A stretch of 46,304 nt of DNA from Candidatus Limiplasma stercoravium (lineage in GTDB: Bacteria; Bacillota; Clostridia; Christensenellales; Aristaeellaceae): NCBI GenBank assembly GCA_018715175.1, contig DVME01000026.1, positions 1 to 46,304 of the forward strand. Reading direction: 5' to 3'. The notes under the pieces were generated by a model. The model saw only the letters and a program-made list of their open reading frames with translations. It was not told the origin of the DNA and made no database searches. Numbering within the stretch: position 1 is the stretch's first letter; each line of letters opens with the position of its first letter. This document shows positions 6,448 through 15,745 of this stretch, in pieces. The position numbers and the translations under genes are program-made.

Positions 6448-8757
6448 ATGTCAACCTCATTTTGCGGCGTAGGATACCGCATCACGTTTCTGACCTCCCG
6501 GCTCGTCCGTCTGGAATGGCAGGACGACGGCCTGTTTGAGGACCTTCCGACCACCTGCGCACGCTTTCGTGACTTTCCGCCGGTGGCGGTGGTGAAGTAC
6601 ATCGGCGCGCACGGCATTGAGCTGGACACGGAACACCTGCACCTGGTTTATGATGAAAAACCCTTTTCTGCCAGCGGGCTGAGCATTTCCGTCAAAGGTG
6701 GCGTAAGCCTGTACCACAGCGTGTGGCGCTATGGAGAAGCTTTCTCTACCCTAGGCGGCACGGCGCGCACGCTGGACATGGCCGACGGCGCCATCGCCCT
6801 GGAACCGGGTTTGATGTCGGTCAACGGCTTTTCCGTCTTGGACGACAGCCGCTCCATGGTCTATGGCGCGCAAGGCGTCTGCAAGCCCCGGCATACCCCT
6901 GAAACCGATTTGTATTTTTTCGGCTACGGTCACGACTACGCCTCCTGCTTGCAGGACTTTTACCGGCTTTCCGGCCCGACGCCCCTCTTGCCGCGGTTTG
7001 CCCTGGGCAACTGGTGGAGCCGCTACCACGAATACACCGAAGAAAGCTACCTGCGTCTGATGGATCGGTTTGACGAGGCGCAGATTCCCCTGGCGGTGGC
7101 GGTCATCGACATGGACTGGCACCTGACCGACGTGCCCAACGGCAGCGGCTGGACAGGCTATACCTGGAACCGCAAGCTTTTTCCCGATCCCACTCGCTTT
7201 CTTGAAGCGCTTCACAGCCGCGGGCTTTACGTTACGCTCAATCTGCACCCCGCCGGCGGCGTGGAACCTCATGAAGAAGCCTATGAATGCATGTGCCGCG
7301 CCTTGGATCGCGACCCGAAGGAAGGCCGGTGCATTGATTTTGACGCATCCGACGAGCGCTTTTTGCGCGCCTATCTGGACTGCTTGCACCATCCCCTGGA
7401 AAAACAGGGCGTGGATTTTTGGTGGATTGATTGGCAGCAGGGCAGCGTAAGCGCGGTGGAAGGCTTGGATCCGCTGTGGGTGCTCAACGAGCGCCATTAC
7501 CTTGACAACGAACGAAACGGCCGACGTGGGCTAATCCTGTCTCGTTACGCGGGGCCCGGCAGCCATCGCTACCCTGTTGGTTTTTCCGGCGATACGGTCG
7601 CCTCCTGGAAGTCGTTGGCCTTCCAACCTGCGTTTACGGCAACCGCCGCCAACATCGGCTATCCCTGGTGGAGCCATGACATCGGCGGACACATGCACGG
7701 CGTGCGCGACGACGAGCTGGCCGTGCGTTGGTTGCAATTTGGCGTGTTCTCCCCCATTTTGCGCCTGCATTCCGGCAAGAACGCCTTTGCGGGGAAAGAA
7801 CCCTGGTCTTACGGCGTCGAAGCCGAGGGTATCATGACGCGATGGCTGCGCATGCGCCACCGGCTGATTCCCTATCTCTACACCGCCGCCGAACGCGCCC
7901 ACCGATTGGGCGAACCTCCGGTGCGTCCACTATACCATCGCTGGCCGGACAGTTTTGAGGCGTACCGCGCGCCTCATCAGTACCTATTCGGCCCGTCGCT
8001 TATGGTCTGCGCCATCACGCAGCCCATGGATTCGGCGCTTCGCCTTTCAAAGGCGACGGCCTGGCTGCCGCAGGGCCTTTGGTACGATTGGATGACCGGC
8101 CAGCCCTACGACGGCGACCGCATGCTTTGCCTGTGGCGGACATTGGAGGATTACCCTGTGTTGGCGCCTGCAGGCGCTTTGATTCCCCTAGCAGACGACC
8201 TGCGGCCGAATGAAAACCCCGTCTCCATGACGCTTCGCGTGTTTGCCGGCGCAAGCGGCTCGTTTACGCTGTATGAAGACGATGGTCTGAGCCTCATCAG
8301 CGCCAGCGCGCGCACGCGCCTGGAGCTCAACTGGGAAGAAGGCGCGCTTTCGCTGTCCGTGGAGGGGGACGCCGCCGTGCTTCCCAAGGAGCGCGTGTGG
8401 CACGTGGAATGCATCGGCTTTGCGCCGACGGAGGCGTCCTGCAACGGCTCGGCCCTGCCTAGCCGCTACGATGAAACACGCAACGCTCTGTGCTTTACGC
8501 TATCGACCGAGCCGTCGCTTCCCGTCACGGTTCGTTTCGACCAGGCGGCGCTTGCCCGGGACAATTGGCTTTCGCGCGTGCGCGAACGCTTGCAGCGAAC
8601 GCAGACCTCCACCGATGAAAAGGAAAGGATCTGGAGGCTGTTGAGCAAAAAGGGGCGTACCCCGGCGGCGATGGGCGCCTTGCGCGTAATGTGCGAAACG
8701 CCCGGCTTGGCGGACTGCCTGGAGGAATTGCTGTTTGCGAATGGAGGCGAGCGTTGA
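6448..8757 (+). CDS. Glycoside hydrolase family 31 enzyme (alpha-glucosidase-like)
   Basis: A 769-residue GH31 retaining glycosidase, probably cytoplasmic since no signal peptide is seen. An N-terminal beta domain runs to about residue 170, followed by the catalytic barrel. VIDMDWH lies at 219-225, the nucleophile is Asp328 in FWWIDWQQG, and the acid/base is Asp382 in FSGDTV. This is followed by YPWWSHDIGGHMHG, the classic GH31 substrate-site motif, then C-terminal beta domains. The family acts mainly on alpha-glucosides and alpha-xylosides; the WWIDWQQ variant of the nucleophile motif marks a subgroup whose exact substrate I cannot name. I chose ATG 6448, preceded by AAAGGAG, over ATG 6391, which lies inside the stem-loop. 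It is the first enzyme of the operon and overlaps the next gene by one base. Confidence 0.92.
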   Translation: MSTSFCGVGYRITFLTSRLVRLEWQDDGLFEDLPTTCARFRDFPPVAVVKYIGAHGIELDTEHLHLVYDEKPFSASGLSISVKGGVSLYHSVWRYGEAFSTLGGTARTLDMADGAIALEPGLMSVNGFSVLDDSRSMVYGAQGVCKPRHTPETDLYFFGYGHDYASCLQDFYRLSGPTPLLPRFALGNWWSRYHEYTEESYLRLMDRFDEAQIPLAVAVIDMDWHLTDVPNGSGWTGYTWNRKLFPDPTRFLEALHSRGLYVTLNLHPAGGVEPHEEAYECMCRALDRDPKEGRCIDFDASDERFLRAYLDCLHHPLEKQGVDFWWIDWQQGSVSAVEGLDPLWVLNERHYLDNERNGRRGLILSRYAGPGSHRYPVGFSGDTVASWKSLAFQPAFTATAANIGYPWWSHDIGGHMHGVRDDELAVRWLQFGVFSPILRLHSGKNAFAGKEPWSYGVEAEGIMTRWLRMRHRLIPYLYTAAERAHRLGEPPVRPLYHRWPDSFEAYRAPHQYLFGPSLMVCAITQPMDSALRLSKATAWLPQGLWYDWMTGQPYDGDRMLCLWRTLEDYPVLAPAGALIPLADDLRPNENPVSMTLRVFAGASGSFTLYEDDGLSLISASARTRLELNWEEGALSLSVEGDAAVLPKERVWHVECIGFAPTEASCNGSALPSRYDETRNALCFTLSTEPSLPVTVRFDQAALARDNWLSRVRERLQRTQTSTDEKERIWRLLSKKGRTPAAMGALRVMCETPGLADCLEELLFANGGER
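7202..7215. promoter_or_regulatory. Operator-like palindrome inside the GH31 gene
   Basis: TTGAAGCGCTTCAC contains the perfect 12-bp palindrome TGAAGCGCTTCA and matches the operator at 2711-2724 at 12 of 14 positions. It could be an auxiliary LacI-family site, but it lies in coding sequence 4.3 kb downstream and may be chance. Confidence 0.25.
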
Positions 8758-10913
8758 TGCTAAGGCACATACCGGAGAGCGTCGTGCCCTTTGAGGATTG
8801 CGGGTATGCCCGCGTTCCCTATCAGCCCTTGACGGGACAGGAAATCATGCTGGACTGCTTGTGCGACGCCGGGCAGCCGTCGTTGGACATGGACGGTGCG
8901 GCGGTTCCTGCGCCACGATCCCTGGGCGAAAACCGCTGGCGCTTTCTTCTGCCTGCCTTTGAGCAGCCGTGCCGTCTACGCTACCGCTTTCGCAGCGAGA
9001 AGGAAGCATCGGCCTGGTATGAGGTTGACGTGCTTCGTTCCGTGACGGTTCGCTCTCCCGTGGAGGCGGGAATGGGCTGGCTTAAGCTTCTGCCCGGCGT
9101 TTACCTGTCCGTGAGCGCACGGGAGGACGGCTACGCGCTGCGTCTGACGACAGCCAGGCCTGAGGACGGCGCGCCGGCGCTGCAAGCCTCTTCGTCCGAC
9201 GAGGAGGGTTTGGGCGTCCTGCCGCTCATTCATGGCCGCCGCGTTAGGCTTTTCGAGGCGGTTTTGGGCCTGCGCGCGGACGGCAGCGTCGCGTATTACG
9301 AGTTGGCCCTGCAAGGCGCTCAGCGGCATGTGTACGCTACCGGCGAGCGCTTCGACGCCGTGGATCAGATGGGCCGGGGGAGCTGCGGCCAGGTGGTGGA
9401 GCACTTCACCCGTCAGGGAGAATGGACTTATCTGCCGGTGCCCGCCTTTTGGACGGATGCGGGCTTTGGCCTATATCGCGCAACGGGCCGCAGCGTTCGT
9501 ATGCGCTTTGAATCCACCATGCGCGTCGCCTCCGCCGTATCCCCGGGAATGACGGATTACCTGCTGACCGGCACACCCGCAGAACAGCTGCAAAGCTATC
9601 TTCGTTTGACTGGCGAGCCTTTCCTGCCGCCTGAATGGGCTTTCGGTCTTTGGATCAGCGCCAACGGTTGGCGCTGTGACGCGGATGTGGACGAACAGCT
9701 TGAAAAGCTTCGGCAAAACCGCTGTCCAGCGTCGGTGATGGTGCTGGAAGCCTGGAGCGATGAAAGCACTTTCTACCGCTGGAGCGACGCCTGGCCCGAT
9801 CCCGCGGCCACGGTGCGGCGCATCCGCGACGCGGGTTTGCACCTAATTCTGTGGCAAATTCCCGTGCTCAAATCCCTTTGCGACTGCCCCAACCGGGAAG
9901 CCGTGCGGCGCGACCGCGAGGAAGCGCTGGCCCAGGGTTGGGTGGTACGCCATACCGACGGCGAGCCCTACGTCATTCCCGAGCGCTGGTTTGAAGGATC
10001 GCTTTTGCCCGATTTCACCCATCCGGCAGCTTGCGAATGGTGGTTTTCCAAGCGCGACCCATTGTTGGCCATGGGCGTGGAAGGATTCAAAACCGACGGG
10101 GGCGAATTCCTTTTCGGAAGCGATTTTTCCCTCGCGGACGGCACGGAAGGTCTAGCGGCGCACAATCTCTTCCCCATGCAATACCTGCGAGCCTATCATG
10201 ACTGGATGAAGCGCCGCGGCGTGCGTGGGCTGACCTTCAGCCGCGCCGGATACGCCGGCGCACAGTCCGTGGGCGTTCATTGGGCCGGCGACCAGCTCAG
10301 TACCTGGCCGGAGCTTCGCGCGCAGCTGACGGCGGGCCTGTCCGCCGGGTTGAGCGGCGTGCTGTTCTGGGGGTTTGATATCGGCGGCTTTGCTGGCGAA
10401 TTGCCCGATGCGGAGCTGTACCTGCGCGCTACCGCATTCGCCTGCTTTTGCCCCATCATGCAATGGCATGCGGAACCTCGCAGCGGCCAGTTTTACGCCA
10501 CGCACGGCGCCGCCTTCAACAATGACCGAAGCCCGTGGAATCTGGCCGACAAGCTGGGCGATCCGGCCCTTTTAGAAACCGCCTGCGCCTTTGCGCGCCT
10601 GCGCGAAACGCTGCGGCCCTATCTTTGGGAGGAAGCCCAACGCTGCGTGCGGGACGGACGGCCCTTAATGGCTCATCTGTGCCTGGATTTTCCCGAGGAC
10701 GAGCGTGCCCTGGCTTGTCAGGACGAGTACCTGCTGGGGCGGCGCTACTTGGTGGCGCCCGTGGTAGAGCCGGGCGTCCAGGGCCGGCGCGTGTACCTTC
10801 CTCGCGGCCGCTGGAAGCATTTCTTTACGGGCGAAACGTTGCCGGGCGGCCAGGAGGTTATGCTCGTCTGCCCGCTGGAACAAGCGTTGGTCTTTGAACG
10901 ACTGGAGGCGTAA
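8757..10913 (+). CDS. Second glycoside hydrolase family 31 enzyme
   Basis: A 718-residue GH31 enzyme, distinct in sequence from the one before it. An N-terminal beta-sandwich runs to about residue 280, containing YATGERFDAVDQMGR, the common GH31 active-site loop. The barrel follows, with nucleophile Asp447 in FKTDGGEF and acid/base Asp512 in HWAGDQLSTW, then LFWGFDIGGF. No signal peptide is visible. The KTDGGE type of nucleophile motif is seen in alpha-xylosidase- and YicI-like GH31 proteins, so the two GH31 enzymes may divide different linkages or sugars between them; this is inference. The start overlaps the previous stop (TGATG), with GGAGG 9 nt upstream, so translation is coupled. A longer frame from 8691 is rejected for lack of a ribosome-binding site. 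Confidence 0.9.
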   Translation: MLRHIPESVVPFEDCGYARVPYQPLTGQEIMLDCLCDAGQPSLDMDGAAVPAPRSLGENRWRFLLPAFEQPCRLRYRFRSEKEASAWYEVDVLRSVTVRSPVEAGMGWLKLLPGVYLSVSAREDGYALRLTTARPEDGAPALQASSSDEEGLGVLPLIHGRRVRLFEAVLGLRADGSVAYYELALQGAQRHVYATGERFDAVDQMGRGSCGQVVEHFTRQGEWTYLPVPAFWTDAGFGLYRATGRSVRMRFESTMRVASAVSPGMTDYLLTGTPAEQLQSYLRLTGEPFLPPEWAFGLWISANGWRCDADVDEQLEKLRQNRCPASVMVLEAWSDESTFYRWSDAWPDPAATVRRIRDAGLHLILWQIPVLKSLCDCPNREAVRRDREEALAQGWVVRHTDGEPYVIPERWFEGSLLPDFTHPAACEWWFSKRDPLLAMGVEGFKTDGGEFLFGSDFSLADGTEGLAAHNLFPMQYLRAYHDWMKRRGVRGLTFSRAGYAGAQSVGVHWAGDQLSTWPELRAQLTAGLSAGLSGVLFWGFDIGGFAGELPDAELYLRATAFACFCPIMQWHAEPRSGQFYATHGAAFNNDRSPWNLADKLGDPALLETACAFARLRETLRPYLWEEAQRCVRDGRPLMAHLCLDFPEDERALACQDEYLLGRRYLVAPVVEPGVQGRRVYLPRGRWKHFFTGETLPGGQEVMLVCPLEQALVFERLEA

Positions 10914-10915
10914 AC

Positions 10916-12202
10916 ATGCATCCGCGCAACATGACGCTCTATTCCGTGTTCGTGCGCAATCACGGCGGCACCTTTCAGGCCGTGGCGCGCGACGTCCCAC
11001 GCATTCGTGACCTGGGCGTGGACGCGGTTTGGCTTTTGCCCATTCATCCCATTGGCAGACAAAACCGCAAGGGCGCGCTGGGGTCGCCCTACGCCATCGC
11101 CGATTACCGCGCCGTCAATCCCGAATATGGCACGCTGGAGGATTTTTGCGCTCTTTGCGATACCGTGCACCGTCATGGCATGAAGCTGCTTATCGACGTG
11201 GTGTACAACCACACTTCGCCGGATTCCCGGCTGCTCCAAGAGCATCCCGAATGGTTCTACCGCCGGCCGGACGGCGCCTTTGGCAACCGCGTGGGCGAAT
11301 GGTCGGACGTTGTGGATTTGGATTTTTCTAAGGAGGCGCTTTGGGCCGAACTTATCGACACGCTCAAGCAATGGGCGCGCGTCGTGGACGGCTTTCGCTG
11401 CGACGTTGCGCCGTTGATTCCGCTTTCGTTTTGGATTCGGGCCCGGCAGGAAGTGGAGGCGGTGCGGCCGGGCTGCCTATGGCTGGCCGAATCGGTGGAG
11501 CCTGCCTTTGTGCGCGATCTGCGCAACCGCGGCATGACCTGCCATAGCGACGCGGAGTTGTACCAGACGTTCGATGTGAGTTACGACTACGATGTCTACG
11601 GCGACTTTTTGGACTATGTGCGGGGCAAAACCACGCTGGACACCTACGCGGCGGCGCTGGAGCGCCAGGAAAGCCAATACCCTGCTTCCTATGTCAAGCT
11701 ACGCTTTTTGGAAAACCATGACCGCCCGCGCATGGCGCATCTCTTTCCCGACCGGCTCACGCGACTGAACTGGCTGGCGTGGACGTTTTTCCAAAAGGGC
11801 ATGACGCTGCTCTACGGCGGTCAGGAATGGGAGGTTGCGCACCGGCCCAGCCTGTTTGACGCCGATCCCGTGCCGATGGACGGGCCGGCGCCGCTTTGCG
11901 ATTTTGTCCGGCGCCTTGCCCACATGAAAAAGGATCCGCTGTTTTCTCAAGGCGTCTATTCGTTCAGAGCCTGTCCGGGCGATTTGCTATTGGCGCGCTG
12001 GGAAGGCGAGGGGCGGCAGGCGTTGGGGCTGTTCAGTCTCAAGGGCAAGGCGGGCGTAGCGCAGGTGCCGTTGGAGGACATATGCCTGCCCAACCTGCTG
12101 ACCGGCGCGCCCGTGCGGGTGGAAAGCGGCCTTTGGGCGACCGACGGGCAACCCGTCATCCTCATGACGCCCTCGCATGCACAGGAGGAAAAAACATGTT
12201 AA
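10916..12202 (+). CDS. GH13 alpha-amylase-family glucosidase
   Basis: A 428-residue GH13 enzyme with the four conserved regions: DVVYNH (region I), GFRCDVAP with nucleophile Asp163, WLAESVE with acid/base Glu192, and FLENHD with Asp269. There is no signal peptide, so it acts inside the cell on imported alpha-glucans. It is shorter than most amylases (450-600), with a small B domain and a short C-terminal beta domain. The start lies 2 bp after the GH31 stop, with GGAGG in the preceding coding end. GH13 proteins of this compact type hydrolyse or rearrange alpha-1,4-linked oligosaccharides; the exact activity cannot be read from sequence. Confidence 0.9.
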   Translation: MHPRNMTLYSVFVRNHGGTFQAVARDVPRIRDLGVDAVWLLPIHPIGRQNRKGALGSPYAIADYRAVNPEYGTLEDFCALCDTVHRHGMKLLIDVVYNHTSPDSRLLQEHPEWFYRRPDGAFGNRVGEWSDVVDLDFSKEALWAELIDTLKQWARVVDGFRCDVAPLIPLSFWIRARQEVEAVRPGCLWLAESVEPAFVRDLRNRGMTCHSDAELYQTFDVSYDYDVYGDFLDYVRGKTTLDTYAAALERQESQYPASYVKLRFLENHDRPRMAHLFPDRLTRLNWLAWTFFQKGMTLLYGGQEWEVAHRPSLFDADPVPMDGPAPLCDFVRRLAHMKKDPLFSQGVYSFRACPGDLLLARWEGEGRQALGLFSLKGKAGVAQVPLEDICLPNLLTGAPVRVESGLWATDGQPVILMTPSHAQEEKTC

Positions 12203-13797
12203 GCGAAACCTACCGCCAGTTTCTGCGCCTGGTGATCTATCAAATCTATCCGCGCAGCTTTCAGGACACCAACGGCGACGGCATTGGCGACTTGCCCGGC
12301 GTCATCCGTCATTTGGACGATCTCTTGGAGCTGGGCGTCAACGCCATTTGGCTTTGTCCCTGCTTTCGGAGCCCCAACGACGACAACGGCTACGACATCT
12401 CCGACTACTGCGCCATCATGGACGAATTGGGAACCATGGGCGACATGGAGCGGCTGATCGACCAAATGCACCGGCGCGGAATGAAGCTCATTCTCGACCT
12501 GGTGCCCAACCACACCTCCACATCCCACCGTTGGTTCCAGGAGTCGCGCAAGGGCCGCGACAATCCCTTTAGCGACTTCTATTACTGGTTTGACGCGATT
12601 CCCAACGATTGGAAAAGCTGCTTTGGCGGAAGCGCCTACGCCTTTGACGAACAGCGCGGACAGTACTACCTGCATTCCTACGCGCCCACCCAAGCCGACC
12701 TGAACTGGAATAACCCGGCCGTGGTTCGCGCCATGCAGGACGTGGTGGATTTTTGGGTGGACAAAGGCGTGGACGGTTTTCGCGTGGACGTGGTGGATCA
12801 AATTTCAAAAGACTTCGAAAACGGGCGCAACTGCTTTGGGCCGCGCCTGCACGAATTTATCCATGCGCTGTTTGGCCGCGAAAAAACCCGCGGTCTGTTT
12901 ACCGTAGGCGAATGCTGGGTCAACGACGCGCAGGAGATGGAGCGCCACAGCGCTTTTGAGCGCGGGGAACTCAGCACGCTGTTTCAGTTTGACCATATGG
13001 AGTGCGGCCGCGCCGACAAGTTCACGCCTAAGCCGGACAGCCTGCGAACCGTGCGGGACATTCTCATCCGCTGGCAGCAGAAAACGGCCGGGCTGAACCT
13101 GCTGCACAGCCTATTCACCGACAACCACGACCAGCCGCCGCTATTGTCGCGCGCGGCGAACGACCGCGAAAAGCGCTACGAATCCGCCACATGTCTGGCG
13201 GCCATGTTCTACCTGCTCAAAGGGGTTGCGTTTATCTACCAGGGACAGGAATGGGGCACGCCCTCGGCGCGTTACCAGAGCATTGACTCGTTTAACGACA
13301 TTGAAAGCCTAAACGCCTACCAAGCGTTCTGTCAAACGATGCCTTCGGAAAAGGCGCTGGAGAAGATCAACTTTGGCAGCCGCGACAACGCGCGCCATCC
13401 CCTGGCCTGGAACGGTCAGGCAGGCGGCGGTTTTTCGGACGCGAAGCCATGGATTCCCCTGCACAGCCGCTATCGGGAAATCAACCGCGAATTAGATCGC
13501 GCCGCGTCCCAGTCGGTCTACCGGTTTTATCAGGCGCTGCTGCGGCTCAGGCGCGAAACGCCGGCGTTTCTGGACGGGGATTTTCAGGTCGTTTCCCGGC
13601 CGGAGGACGGCTGGTTTGCCTATGCGCGAACGCTGGGGGACGAGCGCTGGCTGGTGGTCTGCAATTTTGAAAAGCCGCAGACGATTCGCCTGCCCTTTGC
13701 GCTTGAGGCGCCCCGGCTTTCCAATCTGAACCGCGCCCAAGCCGACGGCCTTTACGCGCCCTACGAATGCGCCGTATGCCGCGTGCTTACCGGCTGA
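12196..13797 (+). CDS. Oligo-1,6-glucosidase-like GH13 enzyme
   Basis: A 533-residue GH13 enzyme of the oligo-1,6-glucosidase / alpha-glucosidase / trehalose-6-phosphate hydrolase subgroup (MalL-like). The calcium-loop motif DTNGDGIGD is at residues 24-32. Region II GFRVDVVDQISKD carries nucleophile Asp198, Glu239 in VGECW is the acid/base, and the NHDQPPLLSR region carries Asp312. Val in region II after the nucleophile is typical of alpha-1,6 specificity in this group. The length fits the family (about 550). The start ATG 12196 has AGGAGG 7 nt upstream and overlaps the previous gene by 7 bp. As the last gene of the operon it would cut isomalto-oligosaccharides to glucose. It runs tail to tail into the GH27 gene with an 11-bp overlap. 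Confidence 0.93.
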   Translation: MLSETYRQFLRLVIYQIYPRSFQDTNGDGIGDLPGVIRHLDDLLELGVNAIWLCPCFRSPNDDNGYDISDYCAIMDELGTMGDMERLIDQMHRRGMKLILDLVPNHTSTSHRWFQESRKGRDNPFSDFYYWFDAIPNDWKSCFGGSAYAFDEQRGQYYLHSYAPTQADLNWNNPAVVRAMQDVVDFWVDKGVDGFRVDVVDQISKDFENGRNCFGPRLHEFIHALFGREKTRGLFTVGECWVNDAQEMERHSAFERGELSTLFQFDHMECGRADKFTPKPDSLRTVRDILIRWQQKTAGLNLLHSLFTDNHDQPPLLSRAANDREKRYESATCLAAMFYLLKGVAFIYQGQEWGTPSARYQSIDSFNDIESLNAYQAFCQTMPSEKALEKINFGSRDNARHPLAWNGQAGGGFSDAKPWIPLHSRYREINRELDRAASQSVYRFYQALLRLRRETPAFLDGDFQVVSRPEDGWFAYARTLGDERWLVVCNFEKPQTIRLPFALEAPRLSNLNRAQADGLYAPYECAVCRVLTG

Positions 13798-15037
13798 GGA
13801 GAAACACCGCCGCGTCGTTGGGCGCGAGCTCGTCGCTCAGCACATTTTCCATCCTTTCCGTGCGCCCTGTCCACAACTCCGTCGCGCAGCGCCAAGCGCC
13901 TTCAAGCTTGCGCGCGTCCACCGCAACCCGGCGCGGAGCGTCCGACAGGTTAAACAAGGCGGCGTACAGGCCCTGGCCGTCCTGCCTTGGGGCGATCCAC
14001 ACGCTTTCGTCGCGGGTGGTGGTCAACGGGCGAGCGCAGTAGCTTTCCTTTTCAATGGCCAGTACGCGGGCGTTGGTCAACAGCGAGAGCGTAAAGGCGT
14101 CGTTGCGGGGCAGGTCGCCGCCCATCATCAAGGGCGAGCGCATCATGCACCACAGCGTCATCAGCGTGCGCTGCTGCGCCTGGGTGAACTTCGTCCAGCC
14201 GTCGGGCCCGTCGCATTGGCGCAGCGCGCCCAGCGGCAGCATGTCCGCGTCCGGCCAATGACCGGGCGCAGCATGAACGCACCATTTTTCGGCGCGCTCA
14301 AACATGCCCTTGAGCAATTCCCAATCGTCCCAAAAGTCGTCGGTGATCCGCCACATGTTGGCATGCTTTTTAAGATGCTCTGCCTTTTCCAGCGGCGCAG
14401 GCCCCGGCGACAGGCTGAGCACCATATCGCGGCCACATCCGCGGCACGCGGCGGAGATGAGCTCGATTTCCTTTTCGCAATGCGGATACTCGCGCGCAAT
14501 ATCGTCGCACTTAATGAAATCCACGCCCCATTGGGCATACATCGAAAACAGGCTCTCATAGTACGCGCGCGCCGCCGGCTGGTCGCACTTGAGGCCATAC
14601 ATGTCCGGGTTCCAGGCGCAGATGCTGTTGGGATCCGCCGCCTCATGACACGCAAAGGCGCCGCCGTAGATGGGTAGCCGCTCATGGGCCGCCATGCGCG
14701 GCATGCCGCGCATGATGTGAATGCCAAACTTCAGCCCCAGGCGGTGTACCTGTTCGGCCAGAGGCCGAAAGCCCTGTCCTCCGGCCGCGCTGGGAAAACG
14801 ATTGGGAGCGGGCTGCAGGCGGCCGTAGCCATCCATGGAAAGCTTGGAAAACGGTTCGTAGCTATGGTTGAGCGCCGTGGGCTGGTACCATTGAATGTCC
14901 ACCACCACGTACTCCCAGCCGTAGGGTTTGAGGTACTGGGCCATGTATTGGGCGTTGTCGATCACCTGACGCTCGTTAACAGCGGCGCCATAGCAGTCCC
15001 AGCTGTTCCAGCCCATGGGCGGATGCTTGGCAATCAT
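13787..15037 (-). CDS. Alpha-galactosidase, glycoside hydrolase family 27
   Basis: A 416-residue GH27 enzyme that removes terminal alpha-galactose from raffinose-type oligosaccharides or galactomannan side chains. It opens with the family hallmark PPMGWNSWDCYG (residues 6-17). The nucleophile is Asp178 in GVDFIKCDD; the acid/base is Asp234 (or Asp233) in MWRITDDFWDDW, by alignment with the WRxxxD motif of human GLA. LWCMMRSPLMMGGDL is also typical. No signal peptide, so it is intracellular. GAGGAAAG precedes the ATG. It lies only 19 bp downstream of ktrA on the same strand, so it may be cotranscribed with potassium uptake genes, an odd pairing, while its 3' end overlaps the convergent GH13 gene. 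Confidence 0.93.
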   Translation of the reverse strand: MIAKHPPMGWNSWDCYGAAVNERQVIDNAQYMAQYLKPYGWEYVVVDIQWYQPTALNHSYEPFSKLSMDGYGRLQPAPNRFPSAAGGQGFRPLAEQVHRLGLKFGIHIMRGMPRMAAHERLPIYGGAFACHEAADPNSICAWNPDMYGLKCDQPAARAYYESLFSMYAQWGVDFIKCDDIAREYPHCEKEIELISAACRGCGRDMVLSLSPGPAPLEKAEHLKKHANMWRITDDFWDDWELLKGMFERAEKWCVHAAPGHWPDADMLPLGALRQCDGPDGWTKFTQAQQRTLMTLWCMMRSPLMMGGDLPRNDAFTLSLLTNARVLAIEKESYCARPLTTTRDESVWIAPRQDGQGLYAALFNLSDAPRRVAVDARKLEGAWRCATELWTGRTERMENVLSDELAPNDAAVFLLSR

Positions 15038-15056
15038 GCGCTTTCCTCATTAACCT

Positions 15057-15734
15057 TTACTGCCGTTCCATCCATTGGGAGAGCTTGAGCAGTCCGTCTT
15101 TGCTGCCAGCCAGGTATAGCACGTCTTTGGAGCTAAAGACATGCTCGGGCTGAACCACCTCTATTACCGTGCGGTCGTTCTCGATGGCGATGATGTTCAG
15201 CCCAAAGCGGCTGCGCAGGTTGACATCCAGCACGCGCTTGCCTACAAAGGCTTCGGGCGTTCGCATTTTGGTAATGTTGATCTTTTCGCTAAATTGCACA
15301 AAGTCCAACACGCGATCCGTCTCCAGCCGGTTGGCCAGGCGCAGGGCCATGTCGCGCTCGGGAAACACCACCTCCGCGCCCAGCTTTTCGAGGATTTTGC
15401 CGTGATCTGCGCTGACCGCCTTGGAAATCACCTTGGGAATGCCCATTTCGACCAGGTGAAGCGTGGTGAGAATGGATACGTCCGTATGCTCGGCAATGCA
15501 TACCACCGCCACATCGCAATTCTGGATGCCGGTCGCTTCCAGGGATTTGACGTCGATGGAGGACAGGACATAAGCGTTTTCGGTATAGTCGCGCAGGATG
15601 CGCACCTTTTCCTCGTCATGATCAATAACCAATAGTTCCGAACCGGAATGCGCCAGCTCCAGAGCCAGCGCCATGCCGAAGCGTCCCAAACCGATGATGC
15701 CGTAGGTAACGGCTTCCTTGTTTTTCTTGTTCAT
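15057..15734 (-). CDS. ktrA: Potassium uptake regulatory subunit KtrA/TrkA
   Basis: A 225-residue cytoplasmic RCK protein that gates the KtrB channel-like transporter in response to bound nucleotide. The N-terminal Rossmann domain (RCK_N) has GIIGLGRFGMALA at about 12-24 and the acidic ribose-binding end LVIDHDEEKV at about 35-44. The C-terminal RCK_C domain occupies about 145-225. The length is as expected for single-RCK KtrA (about 220). It lies 11 bp downstream of ktrB with AAGGAGG ahead of the ATG. In Firmicutes the RCK_C domain of KtrA binds c-di-AMP, but that cannot be shown from the sequence here. Confidence 0.93.
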   Translation of the reverse strand: MNKKNKEAVTYGIIGLGRFGMALALELAHSGSELLVIDHDEEKVRILRDYTENAYVLSSIDVKSLEATGIQNCDVAVVCIAEHTDVSILTTLHLVEMGIPKVISKAVSADHGKILEKLGAEVVFPERDMALRLANRLETDRVLDFVQFSEKINITKMRTPEAFVGKRVLDVNLRSRFGLNIIAIENDRTVIEVVQPEHVFSSKDVLYLAGSKDGLLKLSQWMERQ

Positions 15735-15745
15735 GCTATTCCTCC

